Part shown: positions 48,091 through 62,113 of the stretch, piece after piece
Layout of the letters: each line of letters begins with the position of its first letter
Position numbering within the stretch: position 1 is the stretch's first letter
DNA from: Lingula anatina
Taxonomy: Eukaryota; Brachiopoda; Lingulata; Lingulida; Lingulidae
Reading direction: 5' to 3'
DNA length: 64,000 nucleotides
NCBI RefSeq assembly: GCF_001039355.2
Contig: NW_019775125.1
Coordinates: 68,697-132,696 of the forward strand
Notes under the pieces: model-generated
What the model saw: only the letters and a program-made list of their open reading frames with translations
The model's database searches: none
Told to the model about the DNA's origin: nothing
Program-made: the position numbers and the translations under genes

Positions 48091-51000
48091 AAGTCTCCAG
48101 ATTAAAGGTGGAATTTAGTGGTAAGAAGCTTTGGTATCAATATTTTCCAGGCTCAGCTTTCTGAAAATATTGTGATACTCATACAGACCATGTTTCATAG
48201 CACATCAGCACTGGAAAGATGCCTTGGCATAACCTCTGTATTTTGAAATTCACCAAGTAACGAAAAGAAGCCAACTGGCATATTACTAGAGAGATATCCT
48301 CAACATTTTTCTTCCCAAAATCTTTGTGCAGAATATAGTTAGTCCTTTTCACTTCCCAGTTATAACCACAAACCTGGTACCGTTCTATATCAAATACTTA
48401 ATCTTGTTGTTTACAATGAATTAGCTGTCCTCATAAAAGGACTGCTCTTGTAATCACTCCACCCAGCCTGTAGTTAACAAAAAAAAAAAAAAAAATCTTG
48501 CTACATTGGATCAGTACTTACAAATGTCATGAAGAACAGCCATCCACTAATACTTTTTTACCTCAAAGTAAACCTTGAATATATGAAAAAAAAAAAAAAA
48601 AATTCTGTGCAACCTTGCTGGTCCCTAATGGAAGTATTCCCTGTATTCCACCATTATCTCTCTACAAACTTGTGTTGTTAATAGTCTGTGGAGCCCATAC
48701 GAACAGGGATTCCTTGAGCAGCATTTTTTTTCCTTCCATGAAGTATATATCTCCAAATATCCTTGGAATACCCTACAAGTACCTACCTCTAGAAATTATC
48801 TTAAAATCACTAATTTTTATCAACAATGTTCTGCCCAAACTGTACTTTGCAACACTAATTTTTATGTGCATACCTCCCTACCACCTTCAGTTGGCCAGCA
48901 GCTGCTACTGTGTCTTGTGCACCGTTCTCTTTTACAGTTTCATCTAACTAGTTCAATAAAAGGGGTTTCCTCTGGTTTCCATTCACCGTGTTTCTCTTTG
49001 TGTCTTTTGGCCATTCTCTCTGCCTTTCTGCCCTCTCTCCCAGGCTTTGTTGTCTCTGCTAAAGCCCGGCTCCTTTTTCTATGCGGCTGTCAATGTCGTG
49101 ACCTATTTTCTTTTGAAATGTACAAATCTCTTCTATTTCACTTGTCTGTTTCACTGATCTTTTACGTTTATTTTTACTCAAATTCAAATTCAGATTCTCC
49201 TGTCTGTTAATTTACTACCTATCGGAAAAAAAATCAGTTCTTATGTTAAGATATATTAAACTGCAAGTTTTTTATTCTTATACATATCAAAACAATGTAC
49301 ACTGATTTAAGTTTTTTTTACATGGCAACAAAATCTTCTTTTTATAATATATGTTATTCTTTATTGTTCTACTTCTCAGTTTTGAACTAGAATTTACTCT
49401 GGATTTTGCATGTCTCTGAAGAAAATTATCTGATGTATTTTTCTATAAATATAAAATCTGTCCGGCAACAATTAAAGTCTTACCCTAAGGCCTGTTTCCT
49501 CACCCCTCTCTATCTAACACCTGTAAAACATGTTGTCACTTCCTGACTGCTGATAAAATTCCTTCTAGACTTTGTCACTCATTCCAAATGCCATCTTTTA
49601 ATGCTTGGGAAAATATGTAATACTCTTAATCCTTCTCCATTCAGGGAAAAACAAATATTTAATACTCGAAAAAAAAAAAAAAAAAAAGGAAAANGGGGGG
49701 GTTTTTTTTTTTTTTATTATGGTTTTAACTAAGGAGGGGGAAAAAGCCCCAAAAAAACCCCCCCCCCCCCCCCCCCCATTTTAGAGGATTACATATATAA
49801 TCAGGCAACTTTCCAAACCCTCTTTTACAATGAAAATGAAAGAAATTCTGAACAGGAAGGAAAAATGATTCCTCTCCTTCATAATGATATAAATTGTAAA
49901 GGGAAGTTCAATTTGCTGATGAAAGGAGAATAAAAAAGAAAACTGATCTGATTTTTTTAAATATTTCATACAAGATCTAAGGACTTCACTCTACTGCTGA
50001 ATGATCAGATGTCATCATAACCCATAAATTGTATCATATTACATAAAATAACAATGTAACATTCCAGGTTGAATATATAACTTAGAAATAAATCTCTATG
50101 TATTCTAACTCACTCATGAGTCACATGTGTCATAAGAGTTCATCATGAGGCCCCCAGATTTAAAGAGATAAAGAATTTGAGTTGGTTTCATAATTTTTTT
50201 TTCAGAAAATGGAAAATGAACATTCTGGAGCTTATTTCCAGTTGCCAGACATTGCATTTTACTAAATTCATATTTTAATTTGCCATTTAATTAATATTCC
50301 ACCATTTTTACATAGAGAATCATATAACACATGCTATCAAACCTGCCACAGGCCACCTCCCATCATTTCAATTATCAAATAAATAACATTAAGGCTTTTT
50401 CTACTAACATTTTCTGTGACCTATAAATTATCCATCATTCTTGTGTGGGCGTGGTAGCATTATTTTTTGCTGGTTTTGTATCTTGGCATTTAAGTGGTCT
50501 TATCTATTGAAACAGACATCATTTCTAACCTAACTTTTCCTTTACAATTACTCCAGACCTATAATCTTCCCTCTATACCCTGGAGAGCTATCCTGCTTCC
50601 GTAACTCCAAGCATGAAGATAATACATGCGACACAAGTAAACAAACATATGGTCTTTATGTTAATGCACACTTTTACCCTGAAGAAATCTTATCCTCAAT
50701 GTCTATAATTCAGTACTCAAGACCCTGTAATTTTGATTTTCATGTTGCGCCTTGATCTATTTTTTTTTCTCCTTGCCATGGGCCATCTCTTAAAATAATA
50801 ATAAGTTATCTTTATAAACTCCTCTTTTATTCCTATAAGACTGTGCTCCTAGCTTGCAGTAACATCACTCAGAACAATAGTAGACAATAGTAAACGGGTT
50901 GTCCCATATTTCAACCTTGCACTTATAAATTTCTATCATTACAATTATACCTACATGTACCCATGGCATTCTTCAATGGACTTTTCTTCCTCTTTATCCA

Positions 51001-51818
51001 CAACTAAAATGGACCTATGTCTATTCCTCATAGAAAATTCTTTTTCTTTATTCACAGACTCCCACATACCCAGCTTTGTCTCATGTACCTTCTCTTGCGC
51101 ATAACATTGCCCAAGTCCTGTCAACAAAGATTTACCTCACAGTCTGAGGTGAAAGGGAAAGATCAGCATACTGTGTGCACGGAGCAGAACACATTAAAGG
51201 CATGTTGAAGTTTGAGGTCTATATTTAACACTACTGCAACCTGGCATAAGAAGTGCGATATCTAGAAATCTATGAAAATGTCTTTCACCATAGGGATTGT
51301 TTACAAATGGTAAAATATGGTTCAGTGCCACTGCTAGCCTGGTGTGCACAATGGTCAAAAAGGAAAATTTAGGTATGAATTATGATTTTTTCTTTTTTAT
51401 CCCATGTTGTCTAATTACGTAAATGATCTTTATATGGTGTTACACTATAAAGACACCCGTTCATTGTCTACATGTGCTTCTGCAGCGTACCAGAGTAGAA
51501 CCTACAAATATGTCTAAATGTACCCCTAGGTACTTCCTAGGTGGCCAACTCTATCAGTACATTCCCTGTTCCACTACAACATGTAACACCTGGGAAAGTG
51601 ATACCACTACCTTAACATACCTATCTTCCACGCCTTCATTCCCTAAATACTGTAACTGTTATATTATGGAAAAGAATTCTTGAACACACATAAGGTATTC
51701 TTGTATATAAATTGCATAATGAATTTTTTTTTTCATTCAGACTTTTCTCAATTATCAACATTTCTCAAACTTTTTATCAACCAATCCTAAACCAATGACA
51801 CTGACAAAGCAAGTCTAC

Positions 51819-51874
51819 CTTGATGGCATAGTTTCCCATATCCACTAAAATCAAGTACCTGTCAGCAGCCCATA
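51819..51874 (-). CDS. Candidate exon of unknown gene, copy 2 (WAADRYLILVDM)
   Basis: Identical to 46464-46519, with the same splice signals. Probably the other allele. Confidence 0.33.
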
Positions 51875-52005
51875 CTGTAATAGGGAACAGAAGACCTACC
51901 TGGCAATATCCTTGTGTTGTCAGCTCCTTGTTATGATTGATTTGTACAAAAAATATATACAAATTTCTGAAAAATAAAACTTCTATGTTCTAACAAGTAA
52001 CTAAC

Positions 52006-52114
52006 CCTGAGTAAACATGTGCCAATGCCTCCCTGTATAAGAGTATCTCCTTCAACTTTAAGTTGATGACTCTGCAGAGTAACTTTGTATATGGAAGGCA
52101 TTTCCTCCCTATCT
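52006..52114 (-). CDS. Candidate exon of unknown gene, copy 2
   Basis: Counterpart of 46651-46759 with identical predicted protein, acceptor and donor. Base differences in the open frame are synonymous. Probably the other allele. Confidence 0.4.
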
Positions 52115-53201
52115 CTATAGAAAAGACAGCAGAGGCTACAGGGGGTCTCAAAATCCACACATCAATAGGCAGATCAATATGTCATGGTTTTGGTTAGGAT
52201 TTGATGGAAAATTTCAAGTAGAGGATAATTGACCTGTGGACAAAAGCTGGCCAAGTTCACCTGTCTTTGTAATGGTTTAAAACTCACACCCAATTCAAAA
52301 ATCACACTGAAAGGACATGTTTCCATCTTTTTCAAACACCCTGTACGTTGCTCATCCCATTCATGGCTGGAATTCTTTGGTGGTGTTAACTAACTGTCCC
52401 TCTTTGTACTATTACACCAGTGGCGTGGGCAGACAAGGAGGGGGGCGGTCCACCACACCGTCACTTCTCTCTCCCATTATCTTAACAGTGATAAGAGGTG
52501 TTTAGGCTGACTTCCCCAAGTGGGCAAACCCCTCACCCCCCACATGTTCAAGTATACCAACAAAACAATTATACCTATTTCAGTCACAAAGGGGGGTCCT
52601 TGATAAAAAGGTTCCAATCTGTCTGTGGGAGCTTCAAGATAAGTCTCACTAAGTTAAACAGAAAGACATTAAAGGCGATGTATATTTCCAGTGTGACAAC
52701 GTAAAGGGCAAAAAGATACTTGCCTCCTCTGTACCATATAAAGGTCACTGTTGAATTATTGAGCATATTAAATCAGTTAGTCTGCAGATCATCTGTTCTG
52801 AATGGATAGACAGAAGTACAGTAGCCATTTCCCAATGATGACCACTTGACAATGACAGTGATAACACCAGGAGACAGTTTTAAAATTAAACCTTACAAGG
52901 GGTTCATTCCTCAGCAAAATTACAACAAACTCAAGACACCTGCAGAGGAAAATGTCTTTTTCTCACCCACGGCCGCACAATGTATAGGCCATTGTAGGGG
53001 CACTCAGGAACTGCACTGGTCACAATCTGCAGGAGCGCCACAGATCCAGTGGGCTACCTCAAAAATAGAGTCAAGACAATCTGGGCTTGTTTGTCCAGAC
53101 CACTTGTGTGTCCCCTTGAGTGGACTTACTGGACACTTGACTTGACCAATACAGCCTCTGTGTCTGCTGGTGGCACAAACATTGGACAATCTCAAATTTA
53201 T

Positions 53202-53438
53202 GTCCCTGTTCCCATACCTAGATCGAACCAGCAGGATCGATCCGTCTCTGAAGGGATTCTCGCTAAATTCAATTTAAGTGACTTAAGATGTCTGGCGTGT
53301 CTTCTGAAGCTGCTAAACAATAGTTAAATACTCCCCTTAACAGACATCTGAGCCACTTAAGCTGAGTGCAATTCAGTGAGAATCTCCTCGGAGATGGATC
53401 GATCCTATTAGATCGATCTAGGTACGGGGACGGGGCTT
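53202..53438. mobile_element. GATCGATC-type MITE, copy 4
   Basis: Copy of 47854-48090 within the second 5.3-kb block; the right part reads GATCGATC where copy 3 has GATCAATC. Confidence 0.75.
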
Positions 53439-55029
53439 AAGTCTCCAGATTAAAGGTGGTATTTAGTGGTAAGAAGCTTTGGTATCAATATTTTCCAGGC
53501 TCAGCTTTCTGAAAATATTGTGATACTCATACAGACCATGTTTCATAGCACATCAGCACTGGAAAGATGCCTTGGCATAACCTCTGTATTTTGAAATTCA
53601 CCAAGTAACAAAAAGAAGCCAACTGGCATATTACTAGAGAGATATCCTCAACATTTTTCTTCCCAAAATCTTTGTGCAGAATATAGTTAGTCATTTTCAC
53701 TTCCCAGTTATAACCACAAACCTGGTACCGTTCTATATCAAATACTTAATCTTGTTGTTTACAATGAATTAGCTGTCCTTATAAAAGGACTGCTCTCGTA
53801 ATCACTCCACCCAGCCTGTAGTTAACAAAAAAAAATCTTGCTACATTGGATCAGTACTTACAAATGTTATGAAGAACAGCCATCCACTAATACTTTTTTT
53901 ACCTCAAAGTAAACCTTGAATATATGGAAAAAAAATTCTGTGCAACCTTGCTGGTCCCTAATGGAAGTATTCCCTGTATTCCACCATTATCTCTCTACAA
54001 ACTTGTGTTGTTAATAGTCTGTGGAGCCCATACGAACAGGGATTCCTTGAGCAGCATTTTTTTTCCTTCCATTAAGTATATATCTCCAAATATCCTTGGA
54101 ATACCCTACAAGTACCTACCTCTAGAAATTATCTTAAAATCACTAATTTTTATCAACAATGTTCTGCCCAAACTGTACTTTGCAACACTAATTTTTATGT
54201 GCGTACCTCCCTACCACCTTCAGTTGGCCAGCAGCTGCTACTGTGTCTTGTGCACCGTTCTCTTTCACAGTTTCATCTAACTAGTTCAATAAAAGGGGTT
54301 TCCTCTGGTTTCCATTCACCGTGTTTCTCTTTGTGTCTTTTGGCCATTCTCTCTGCCTTTCTGCCCTCTCTCCCAGGCTTTGTTGTCTCTGCTAAAGCCC
54401 GGCTCCTTTTTCTATGCGGCTGTCAATGTCGTGACCTATTTTCTTTTGAAATGTACAAATCTCTTCTATTTCACTTGTCTGTTTCACTGATCTTTTACGT
54501 TTATTTTTACTCAAATTCAAATTCTGATACTCCTGTCTGTTAATTTACTACCTATCGGAAAAAAATCAGTTCTTATGTTAAGATATATTAAACTGCAAGT
54601 TTTTTTATTCTTATACATATCAAAACAATGTACACTGATTTAAGTTTTTTTTTTTACATGGCAACAAAATCTTCTTTTTATAATATATGTTATTCTTTAT
54701 TGTTCTACTTCTCAGTTTTGAACTAGAATTTACTCTGGATTTTGCATATCTCTGAAGAAAATTATCTGATGTATTTTTCTATAAATATAAAATCTGTCCG
54801 GCAACAATTAAAGTCTTACCCTAAGGCCTGTTTCCTCACCCCTCTCTATCTAACACCTGTAAAACATGTTGTCACTTCCTGACTGCTGATAAAATTCCTT
54901 CTAGACTTTGTCACTCATTCCAAATGCCATCTTTTAATGCTTGGGAAAATATGTAATACTCTTAATCCTTCTCCATTCAGGGAAAAACAAATATTTAATA
55001 CTCGAAAAAAAAAAAAGGAAAAAAAAAAA

Positions 55030-57876
55030 CTATATTATTCTTACTCTTGTCAACAAAAAAACTCATTCATAAATCCGAGGTTCCTGATGAAGACATTACT
55101 TCTCTCTTTCCAACAGGTAAATTTTGGGAATTCCTTCCTCCTGATCTCGTTACTTCCTAAACTGTCATCATCATGTCCGTCATAGCTGACATACCAGCCT
55201 TCATTCACATCTTTCCTCCTGTACCAGATACTGTTAACTGTGGAATCCTCAGGTCTTAACTGTTAACATACAACTACACCTCAGTGCTCTGCCACAGTAG
55301 CAGCTACCTGAGACTGCTGCTTAATCTGATGCCAATCAAATGTTGGGAGCCAGAGAATCTGGGCGTGTTTAGACAAGGTCAGACTAAAATAAAAGTGTGC
55401 CTTAAATATGCCATTAGAGCAGCAAATTAACCTACCACAAACTCCAACAAATGAAGCATAACATGGTCTCTATCTGAAGGACAACTGTGAGCTCCCTCTG
55501 TACCTTAGACATCTATAACATGAGTTGGTCTGTAATTACGTTTAGCAGTAGTCCCAGTGTGAACTGACCTGTAGCGACCTCTTCCTGATCTGTCTCTGTC
55601 TGTCTACCTCCCCTATATAGACCCTGTGCCCTGTCATCAAGGTCCATTCACCACAGTAGGAACATTTACACTACCAAAATCCTCACCGCGATCCTGGTTC
55701 ACAGCAGCCTTCAGGCAATGGACAACTTAAGCTAGATCCATTATTATCTGAATGTGCTAGGTTGCTGTGTGAAGTAATGCAGTATGTTCATAATCTATGT
55801 TTTAATACAGGTGATCCAACCTAGACTTGTACTGTAACAGTGGAACCATAACAGCCAGTGGAAACACAATACAAAAGATAACGGTAGCTGTATTATAAAT
55901 TAATAACACGAGACATGGCATTTTAATAGCTTTCTTGTATGTATTTATATTTGAGAATACTTGATGTTTTATAAACTTCACAACTATAAAAGACATACTT
56001 GTGACTAGTCGAAAAAATAGTGGCCTAGCTAAAAGTGCTGCTTAATACCTTTATTTTTACAACTTCCCCCTCTGCCCTTCTTAAAAAGAGAAAGAAAAGA
56101 AAAAACTCAAGCAGTCATGAAGGATGACTTCTTCATCTGTCAAGTCTGTGTTATACTGACATGCCTACTCTTAAGACAACATTCCAAAATAGAAGATTCA
56201 CCAGGACCTCAGTGCCACCAACCCTTTACTGTCATTAAATAGCAATTCAGGCAGTGATATTTCAACAAGGGGCAATAAAAATAGCAAACTCCTTCATCAT
56301 TAGGGTTCTAAAACAACAACAATATGGACACTAACACAGACATGTGTTTATTAAGTAAACTCACTTTAAGATGATTTAGGGTCACTGAAAATATTTAGTG
56401 TTAACCTGCAATAAATAGTTCTGCCCAAGTATTTAGGATACTTCAGAGAGGCATTGTTGAATTTACTATAAATGGTTGCTAGTGTTGTCAGATTTCCCTC
56501 AGCTATGAAGACTTCTTAAGATTCAATCATCTTTTATGGCAGTTTCTTTTCAGGGACAAATGCTCTCCAAGACAATCAAACATTTTCAAACAGTCAATGA
56601 ACATTAATACGACTACATTTTTTTTTCTCAATAAAATATCAAAATGGCTGACAAAACCACTTCCTTTTACTAATTAAAATCAGGAGACAATTTTTTCATT
56701 TGGCAATACAATTACAAACACTAAATTAATGTCAACAAGCACATATCAAAGAACAAACTGTCTTCAACAATACACATGAATGTTTTAATTTTCTCTCTGG
56801 TGAGCTAATTTTTGCCTTAAGTGAAGAAAGAAGACTGTAAACAAGTTTTGTTGACGGTAATGCAATTTGTAAATACTATTGAGAAATATGAGACGATATC
56901 AATATTGACTTCAGATCAAAAGCAATCACAGGTCATCAAATATGGCCCCTACCCTATACCAATCTCTATTGGACTGTTGATAACTTCAGTAACTCTATTT
57001 TTTTTCTGTGTTTTGCAAGCCTTTAAACAAAGGTCTACCTTCACACCTGACGCATGAGGAAGTGAAAATCTATCTTGTTTTGTCCTTTTGCACATACAGT
57101 TATCGAATTTTTGGACTGAGAATGTTGACTCTCTACTGTAGTAACAGACATATTTCATCCTAGTTTATCAGAAAACACTAACACCGAGTTGCACATCCAT
57201 TCATGTCTACCAACTGGACAAAAATTTGACTTAAACTAATAGTCCATATGTATTTCAAAGGCAGTCTGTGTTTCTGTCATAATTAATAACAGTTTGTTAT
57301 ACTAATTTTTATACACCACTGTATTACTATCAGACCTGTAGATTTTTACCATATTCACCTGGGCAAACGTTACAGTGTGTGTGTGTGTGTGTGTGTGTGT
57401 TATAATGACAGATCATGTGATTACAAAAGAGGAAGCCAATCTAGCACCACATGTCGCCATGGTTACAATGGGGGTGGGTGGGACAAAGCAGGGCTTGGGG
57501 TGGCTCCCTAAAGTTAGAAATTATAAGCACAAAGTCAGCTGTCAAAACTCTTTGTATTCATAGTGATATATGAAAATTTGGAATAGTTTTTCTAAATATC
57601 ACCATAAAGGCACTGCATATACTAACATGCAATGAATCAAATTTGTTCAAGTTCTGTAATAAATTATCTTCAGAAAGCTCTGTACCGTGTCAGTAATTTT
57701 CCACCTCTTTGATGTGAATTGCATATTATGCTGTACGCTATAATGTGTGCACATCACACTATGGTGTTATAATTCAACACTCGCCCGCGATTTCTCCTCC
57801 AGATATCTGCTTGTTTTAGTCATTCACTAGATTCACACATAATACAGTGGTCCAAATAGATGACAACATCGGCCCA

Positions 57877-57952
<76 letters not shown>

Positions 57953-58738
57953 TGGATGAATGCAAAAAAATAAAACATAACATAAAATTTAATTAAATAA
58001 AAGTAATATAAATGCTATCTGTTTTGAATGATGATGAATTATCAGGATTGAAATCACAGACCACTCCAATATCAGACTAAAGCTGCAGACAAACTATCGC
58101 CTCCAGTTCCTTTGTGAAGCCGGGGACCCAGGTGTGTTATCATTTGTACAGTGAAATCTGTTATAATCTGAGATCTCTGTGGCTGATAACAGGACACCTG
58201 TGCTGCGTGTGAGGTGTGACATCTTGTTACTGACAACGTCTATTGTCTCTGTCACATGTCACATACTGCTGGTAGATGTTGACTCAGTCCCAATCCCTTT
58301 GATCTTTTAACACACACAATAGCATGATTGCGTGAGTGGTTTCGCTGGTCTCAGAACCAGGGCTCTGTACCTATCAGTATTAGTTACTGTTAATACTGGG
58401 TGTAAAGATGTCAAAAGCACCAGTAAGTTCAAAATTCAATGTAAGCTCAAGATATTAGATTTTTGAAAAATTGTCTAATTTCACATTTTTTTTCCTTTTT
58501 ACTACTTCACCCCCCCCCCCCCCACACACACACACACACACTCTTTCCCAAAGAATAACCATCCTTACTAGACAAAAAAATACACATCGCTTATTGATCA
58601 AAAGTTTCAGTTTTTTCACTTGTATCAGCTTCAATTGTCTTTCACAACAGGTATCTGTTAGAGTAATTCATTACCATGGCAACTACCATTACTGTGAGTC
58701 AAACACAACAGAAATAGCTAGCCCAATTACCAAACCTA
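55030..58738. other. No recognised gene; microsatellites
   Basis: AT-rich. (TG)n at about 57376-57400, a 70-base (CA)n tract at about 57880-57949, and poly(C) with (AC)n at about 58510-58541. An X-box-like ATTACCATGGCAAC lies at 58670-58683. No exon recognised. Confidence 0.5.
57880..57949. repeat. (CA)n microsatellite
   Basis: About 70 bases of uninterrupted CA, the longest dinucleotide tract in the window. Confidence 0.97.
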
Positions 58739-60591
58739 AGTGAAAATAGCAATTATTTCTCATTTCAGCACATTTTGCACCTGAAAGCTTTTCCTTTTCA
58801 AGAATTTTTTGCCTCTGTTCTTGTGTAACATGCTGGAACATCATCTCTTTCTCTCTATTCAGATGTGTCTGACAACTGAAAGCTTTTCATTTCGGTATCA
58901 TCCGTTACTGTCATTAGTTGTACATCAAATTGCAGTTTTCTTTCTATTCCATTTTCACCAGTCTGGCAGCTGCAAGCTTTTCCTCTTTCTAATCATTCTA
59001 TTGGTTATAAAATGACCTCACTGATGTGGCTTTAACTAACACTTAATTTCTATCTTTATTTGTATCAGTTTACTGGTTTTCCAGACAATACTGAAAATTT
59101 TCAGACTTTTAATAAAAACTATGAAATTCTCATCAAAACAACAATTTTCCTCTCAAAACAACAGAATAACACGCAAAACTATCACAGGTTGGATAAACAG
59201 CAAAATATGGGCATGTGCATCTAGATAAGACACTAATAGTAAGGAAAAATAACAAACTAGCCCACTTCATCAAATTTATTTCAAATTCCTTGCTTAATCG
59301 GGCTAAACAAGGGAAAGATTTCCCTAAAACTGTATCCAGTCCAAACCTCATTTCATCCATAACATTAGATCAACTAGTCTGACATGTGCCTCCCCCCCTC
59401 CCTGCCCTCTTTCCCCACTTCACACTGATACTGTTTATATGTTGACATAGCCCCATTACCTCACTGACCAGTCCTAACATACTGACTGACCACTTGACCA
59501 GACTGACCTTTATCCAATAAAGCACCTGCTGACCACTGACTGTAGCCAGGGAATGACCTGGGAGGGGGGGGGGGCAGGGTAAATAATTTCTCTCTGATCA
59601 GTTTTTCATATTATATTTTTCTAAGGGGTTATTTCACTTTGATCTCTTTTCTTTTTGCACTCCTTTCCAAAGGGTTACTATCTTTATTCATTTATTTCTA
59701 TTCAAAGCAGGTAGATCTGTACTATAATATGTCCTCCCACTGGCACTATTTTTACAGACTCAGAGGTAAAATGGCTTCCTACAGAGAGCTTACTGTACAC
59801 CTAAAGCTGAATGAGTTATGTTGTGGAGAGCTGGCTAAATCCACCCTGACTGGAAACATTAGTTATGATAATAAAATGGTCTAATGGCCACAGTAAATCT
59901 TCATAAAAAGTTGCCACACAAATTGCCTTTCTAAAGTGCTTACTCCTTTTGAAACTCCGCAACAAATAAAGGAGCCGAGTCAACTGGGAAACTCTATCTT
60001 CATCAATCCACCTGTATCAGATTTTACCACTAAAGAGTCAGCTTTCTTGGGTGGCACGACTTTCCAAACAGCAGCACAAAACAGAAGATGACTTATTTAT
60101 TTATCTTACCAGCCCCCTCCAGATGCAAGTCACCCCTCATCACCCAAAAATTGTAAAGAAAATATTTACGGAATCTTGTCTGTCCCGAGCCTTGGTTCAG
60201 TTTTCTTATTGACTTGGCTTTGATGGATTTGTTCCTTCCTTTTACAGGTAACTAATCTACCAAGGTGAAAAACTTGAGACTTGTAAAGGCTAAACAAATG
60301 TTTTCTTTTCAATTTTTTTAGCGTGTTGCCAACAAAATGATCTGTGCGCCTTAAAAATTTTATGAATCTGAACTCCATGTAAGGTTACACATCATACCTT
60401 TAACCTCATCCAACGAAGGTTGTGTAAATATTTCTTTTTGCCTTTTTTTTTTTCAAGCATGTTTCGGAAATAAAGCTATTTGGTGCCATTCACATATTAC
60501 AGAAGTAGTACAATTTAAATATAAAAGGACTTAAAACTGCTTGCTCATTCATATTGTGACACAGAGTAGACATTCAGATAAAGTTTAGCTT

Positions 60592-60600
<9 letters not shown>
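58739..60600. repeat. Duplicated block, copy 1 of the 58.7/62.1-kb pair
   Basis: Nearly identical to 62114-63980. Includes a degenerate three-unit ~94-base repeat at about 58779-59030 marked by CTGAAAGCTT or CTGCAAGCTT. Ends at a (GA)n tract (60594-60652). Confidence 0.9.

Positions 60601-60652
<52 letters not shown>
60594..60652. repeat. (GA)n microsatellite
   Basis: About 59 bases of GA with one GT interruption; the same tract ends the window in the second block copy. Confidence 0.95.
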
Positions 60653-60655
<3 letters not shown>

Positions 60656-62110
60656 GGTAAAAAACAAACAGTAAATAAAACCGTTACTATTCCTCAACTA
60701 TCACTAACTTCCACATCACGAGTATATAAACCTTAATACTCATCCCAATGAGCCCACACTTACTTTATACCTGGTGGTGCACGCAAGCATACCATAGAAC
60801 CTCAAAATGCCCAACATCCTGCGTCAAAATCCACAATAAATCTCAGCAATCAACTCATTGGTAAAACTATTGATCCCAGCGCCTTGTTGATCACCCAGTG
60901 TGTGTGGCAGGCAGTGCTCTGGAGGGGTAGAATACTGCCTAGGCTGGGTTCAATAAGAATATCAATACAGTCGGGAGGTACTTTAATACTGTGTCTCAAG
61001 TGAGGAATATGAGACTCCTGTGTCAACCTCTCGTGTTCTGGTCACAGTGTCTATATTTGTGTGTTTTTGTCTGAAATATCTATCAGATAGACTCAGCAAT
61101 GAGTGAGTGGCTCTGTGTCTGTACACACACACAATAAAAGCTATCTCAGCCCTTGTATTTTTCTATCAACAAAAACATCTTTTCCTGTTTCTTATACACA
61201 AAAGCTTAGAATCTTTGCTCTTGTTGTGGTGTTCACAAAAGATCAAAGCTTTCTCTAATCTGACCGAGGCTGTTCCGCTTTCACTCCTCCCGCTGTCTGG
61301 AATAAATCTGGGACAAACACAGCCCCGGCGTCGACCCCCAATTTCCGATAATGATCACAATGACAACAATGATGGTTATTTGATTCAGCAAATCTCCTAT
61401 TCGGTACAACAGATCTGTCAATATCATCTGATATGGTTCTTTATAGGATGATAAAGCTTACACTTTTCTCTACCTTCTGATGACGGTGATAAAAACGGAA
61501 CTCAAATCTCAAATTTAACCTCAAACAACTGTTACGTGATCAAGTACCCAGCTGGAGCAATGAAGTTATTGATGAAAAACTCCCACTTTCTGATGACGAT
61601 GATGTAAAAAACCCGAACTGAGACCTGTTGTTTGCTTTTCCATTTACTGAACAACCATCCTGATCTGATACAGTTCCTTCATCAGCCTAGCATTGTAGTG
61701 GTTGTGAAAGTAAGCGTGTTTAGCAGCCCACTGCTATTCTAACCCTCCCTACACACAACAATAAGAAAATATTTGCCTTTCATTCTCTTCAATGACGCGC
61801 GACACGTCATACTGTGTGCCCCACTCTTAACAACATAAATGTCGCAAAACTCGGTCCCTAATTCACACAACTGTTTACAAATTTGGTCAAATTTGGTTGG
61901 GGGACAAAGAGGCGTATTATTGTCTCTTGTCGGTCTTAACAAATGTCTGCAAATCCGAGCAAATCTATTGACAAAGGATGTTATCGTTGTCCCCCGGCCA
62001 GTGAAAAAATTGTCCCTAAACTTGTTCCCATTATTCAGCTCAGTGTTGACAAATACTGAAACAAATGAACTGTCACTGTCACCAGCTGACCACAGCAAAA
62101 TATGCCACCA
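60653..62110. other. No recognised gene; unknown minus-strand open frame
   Basis: A minus-strand frame from the N at 62111 down to 61739 is open for about 120 codons, with stretches such as FVNRFARICRHLLRP and KFDQICKQLCELGTEFC. I recognise no family. The area has more CpG than its flanks, so it could be a promoter or 5' exon instead. Confidence 0.3.
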
Positions 62111-62113
62111 NAG

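Larger units (their letters stand above)
44341..49693. repeat. 5.3-kb duplicated block, copy 1
   Basis: Near-identical to 49695-55029, with scattered substitutions and small indels. It ends in poly(A) and GGAAAA at a single N (49694). Contains a MITE, AT-rich sequence and the candidate exons at 46464-46519 and 46651-46759. Confidence 0.92.
49695..55029. repeat. 5.3-kb duplicated block, copy 2
   Basis: Second copy of 44341-49693, beginning right after a single N and a poly(G)/poly(T) stretch. Continues beyond copy 1's end into unique sequence. Carries the same MITE and candidate exons. Confidence 0.92.

Noticed and set aside
48866-49210. 114-codon plus-strand frame repeated at 54199-54543
   Set aside because: Hydrophobic and Ser-rich, no recognisable domain; its repetition comes from the block duplication, not selection.
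58809-59015. Leucine/phenylalanine-rich plus-strand frame repeated at 62183-62389
   Set aside because: T-rich DNA gives apparent hydrophobic peptides; the copies carry amino-acid differences.
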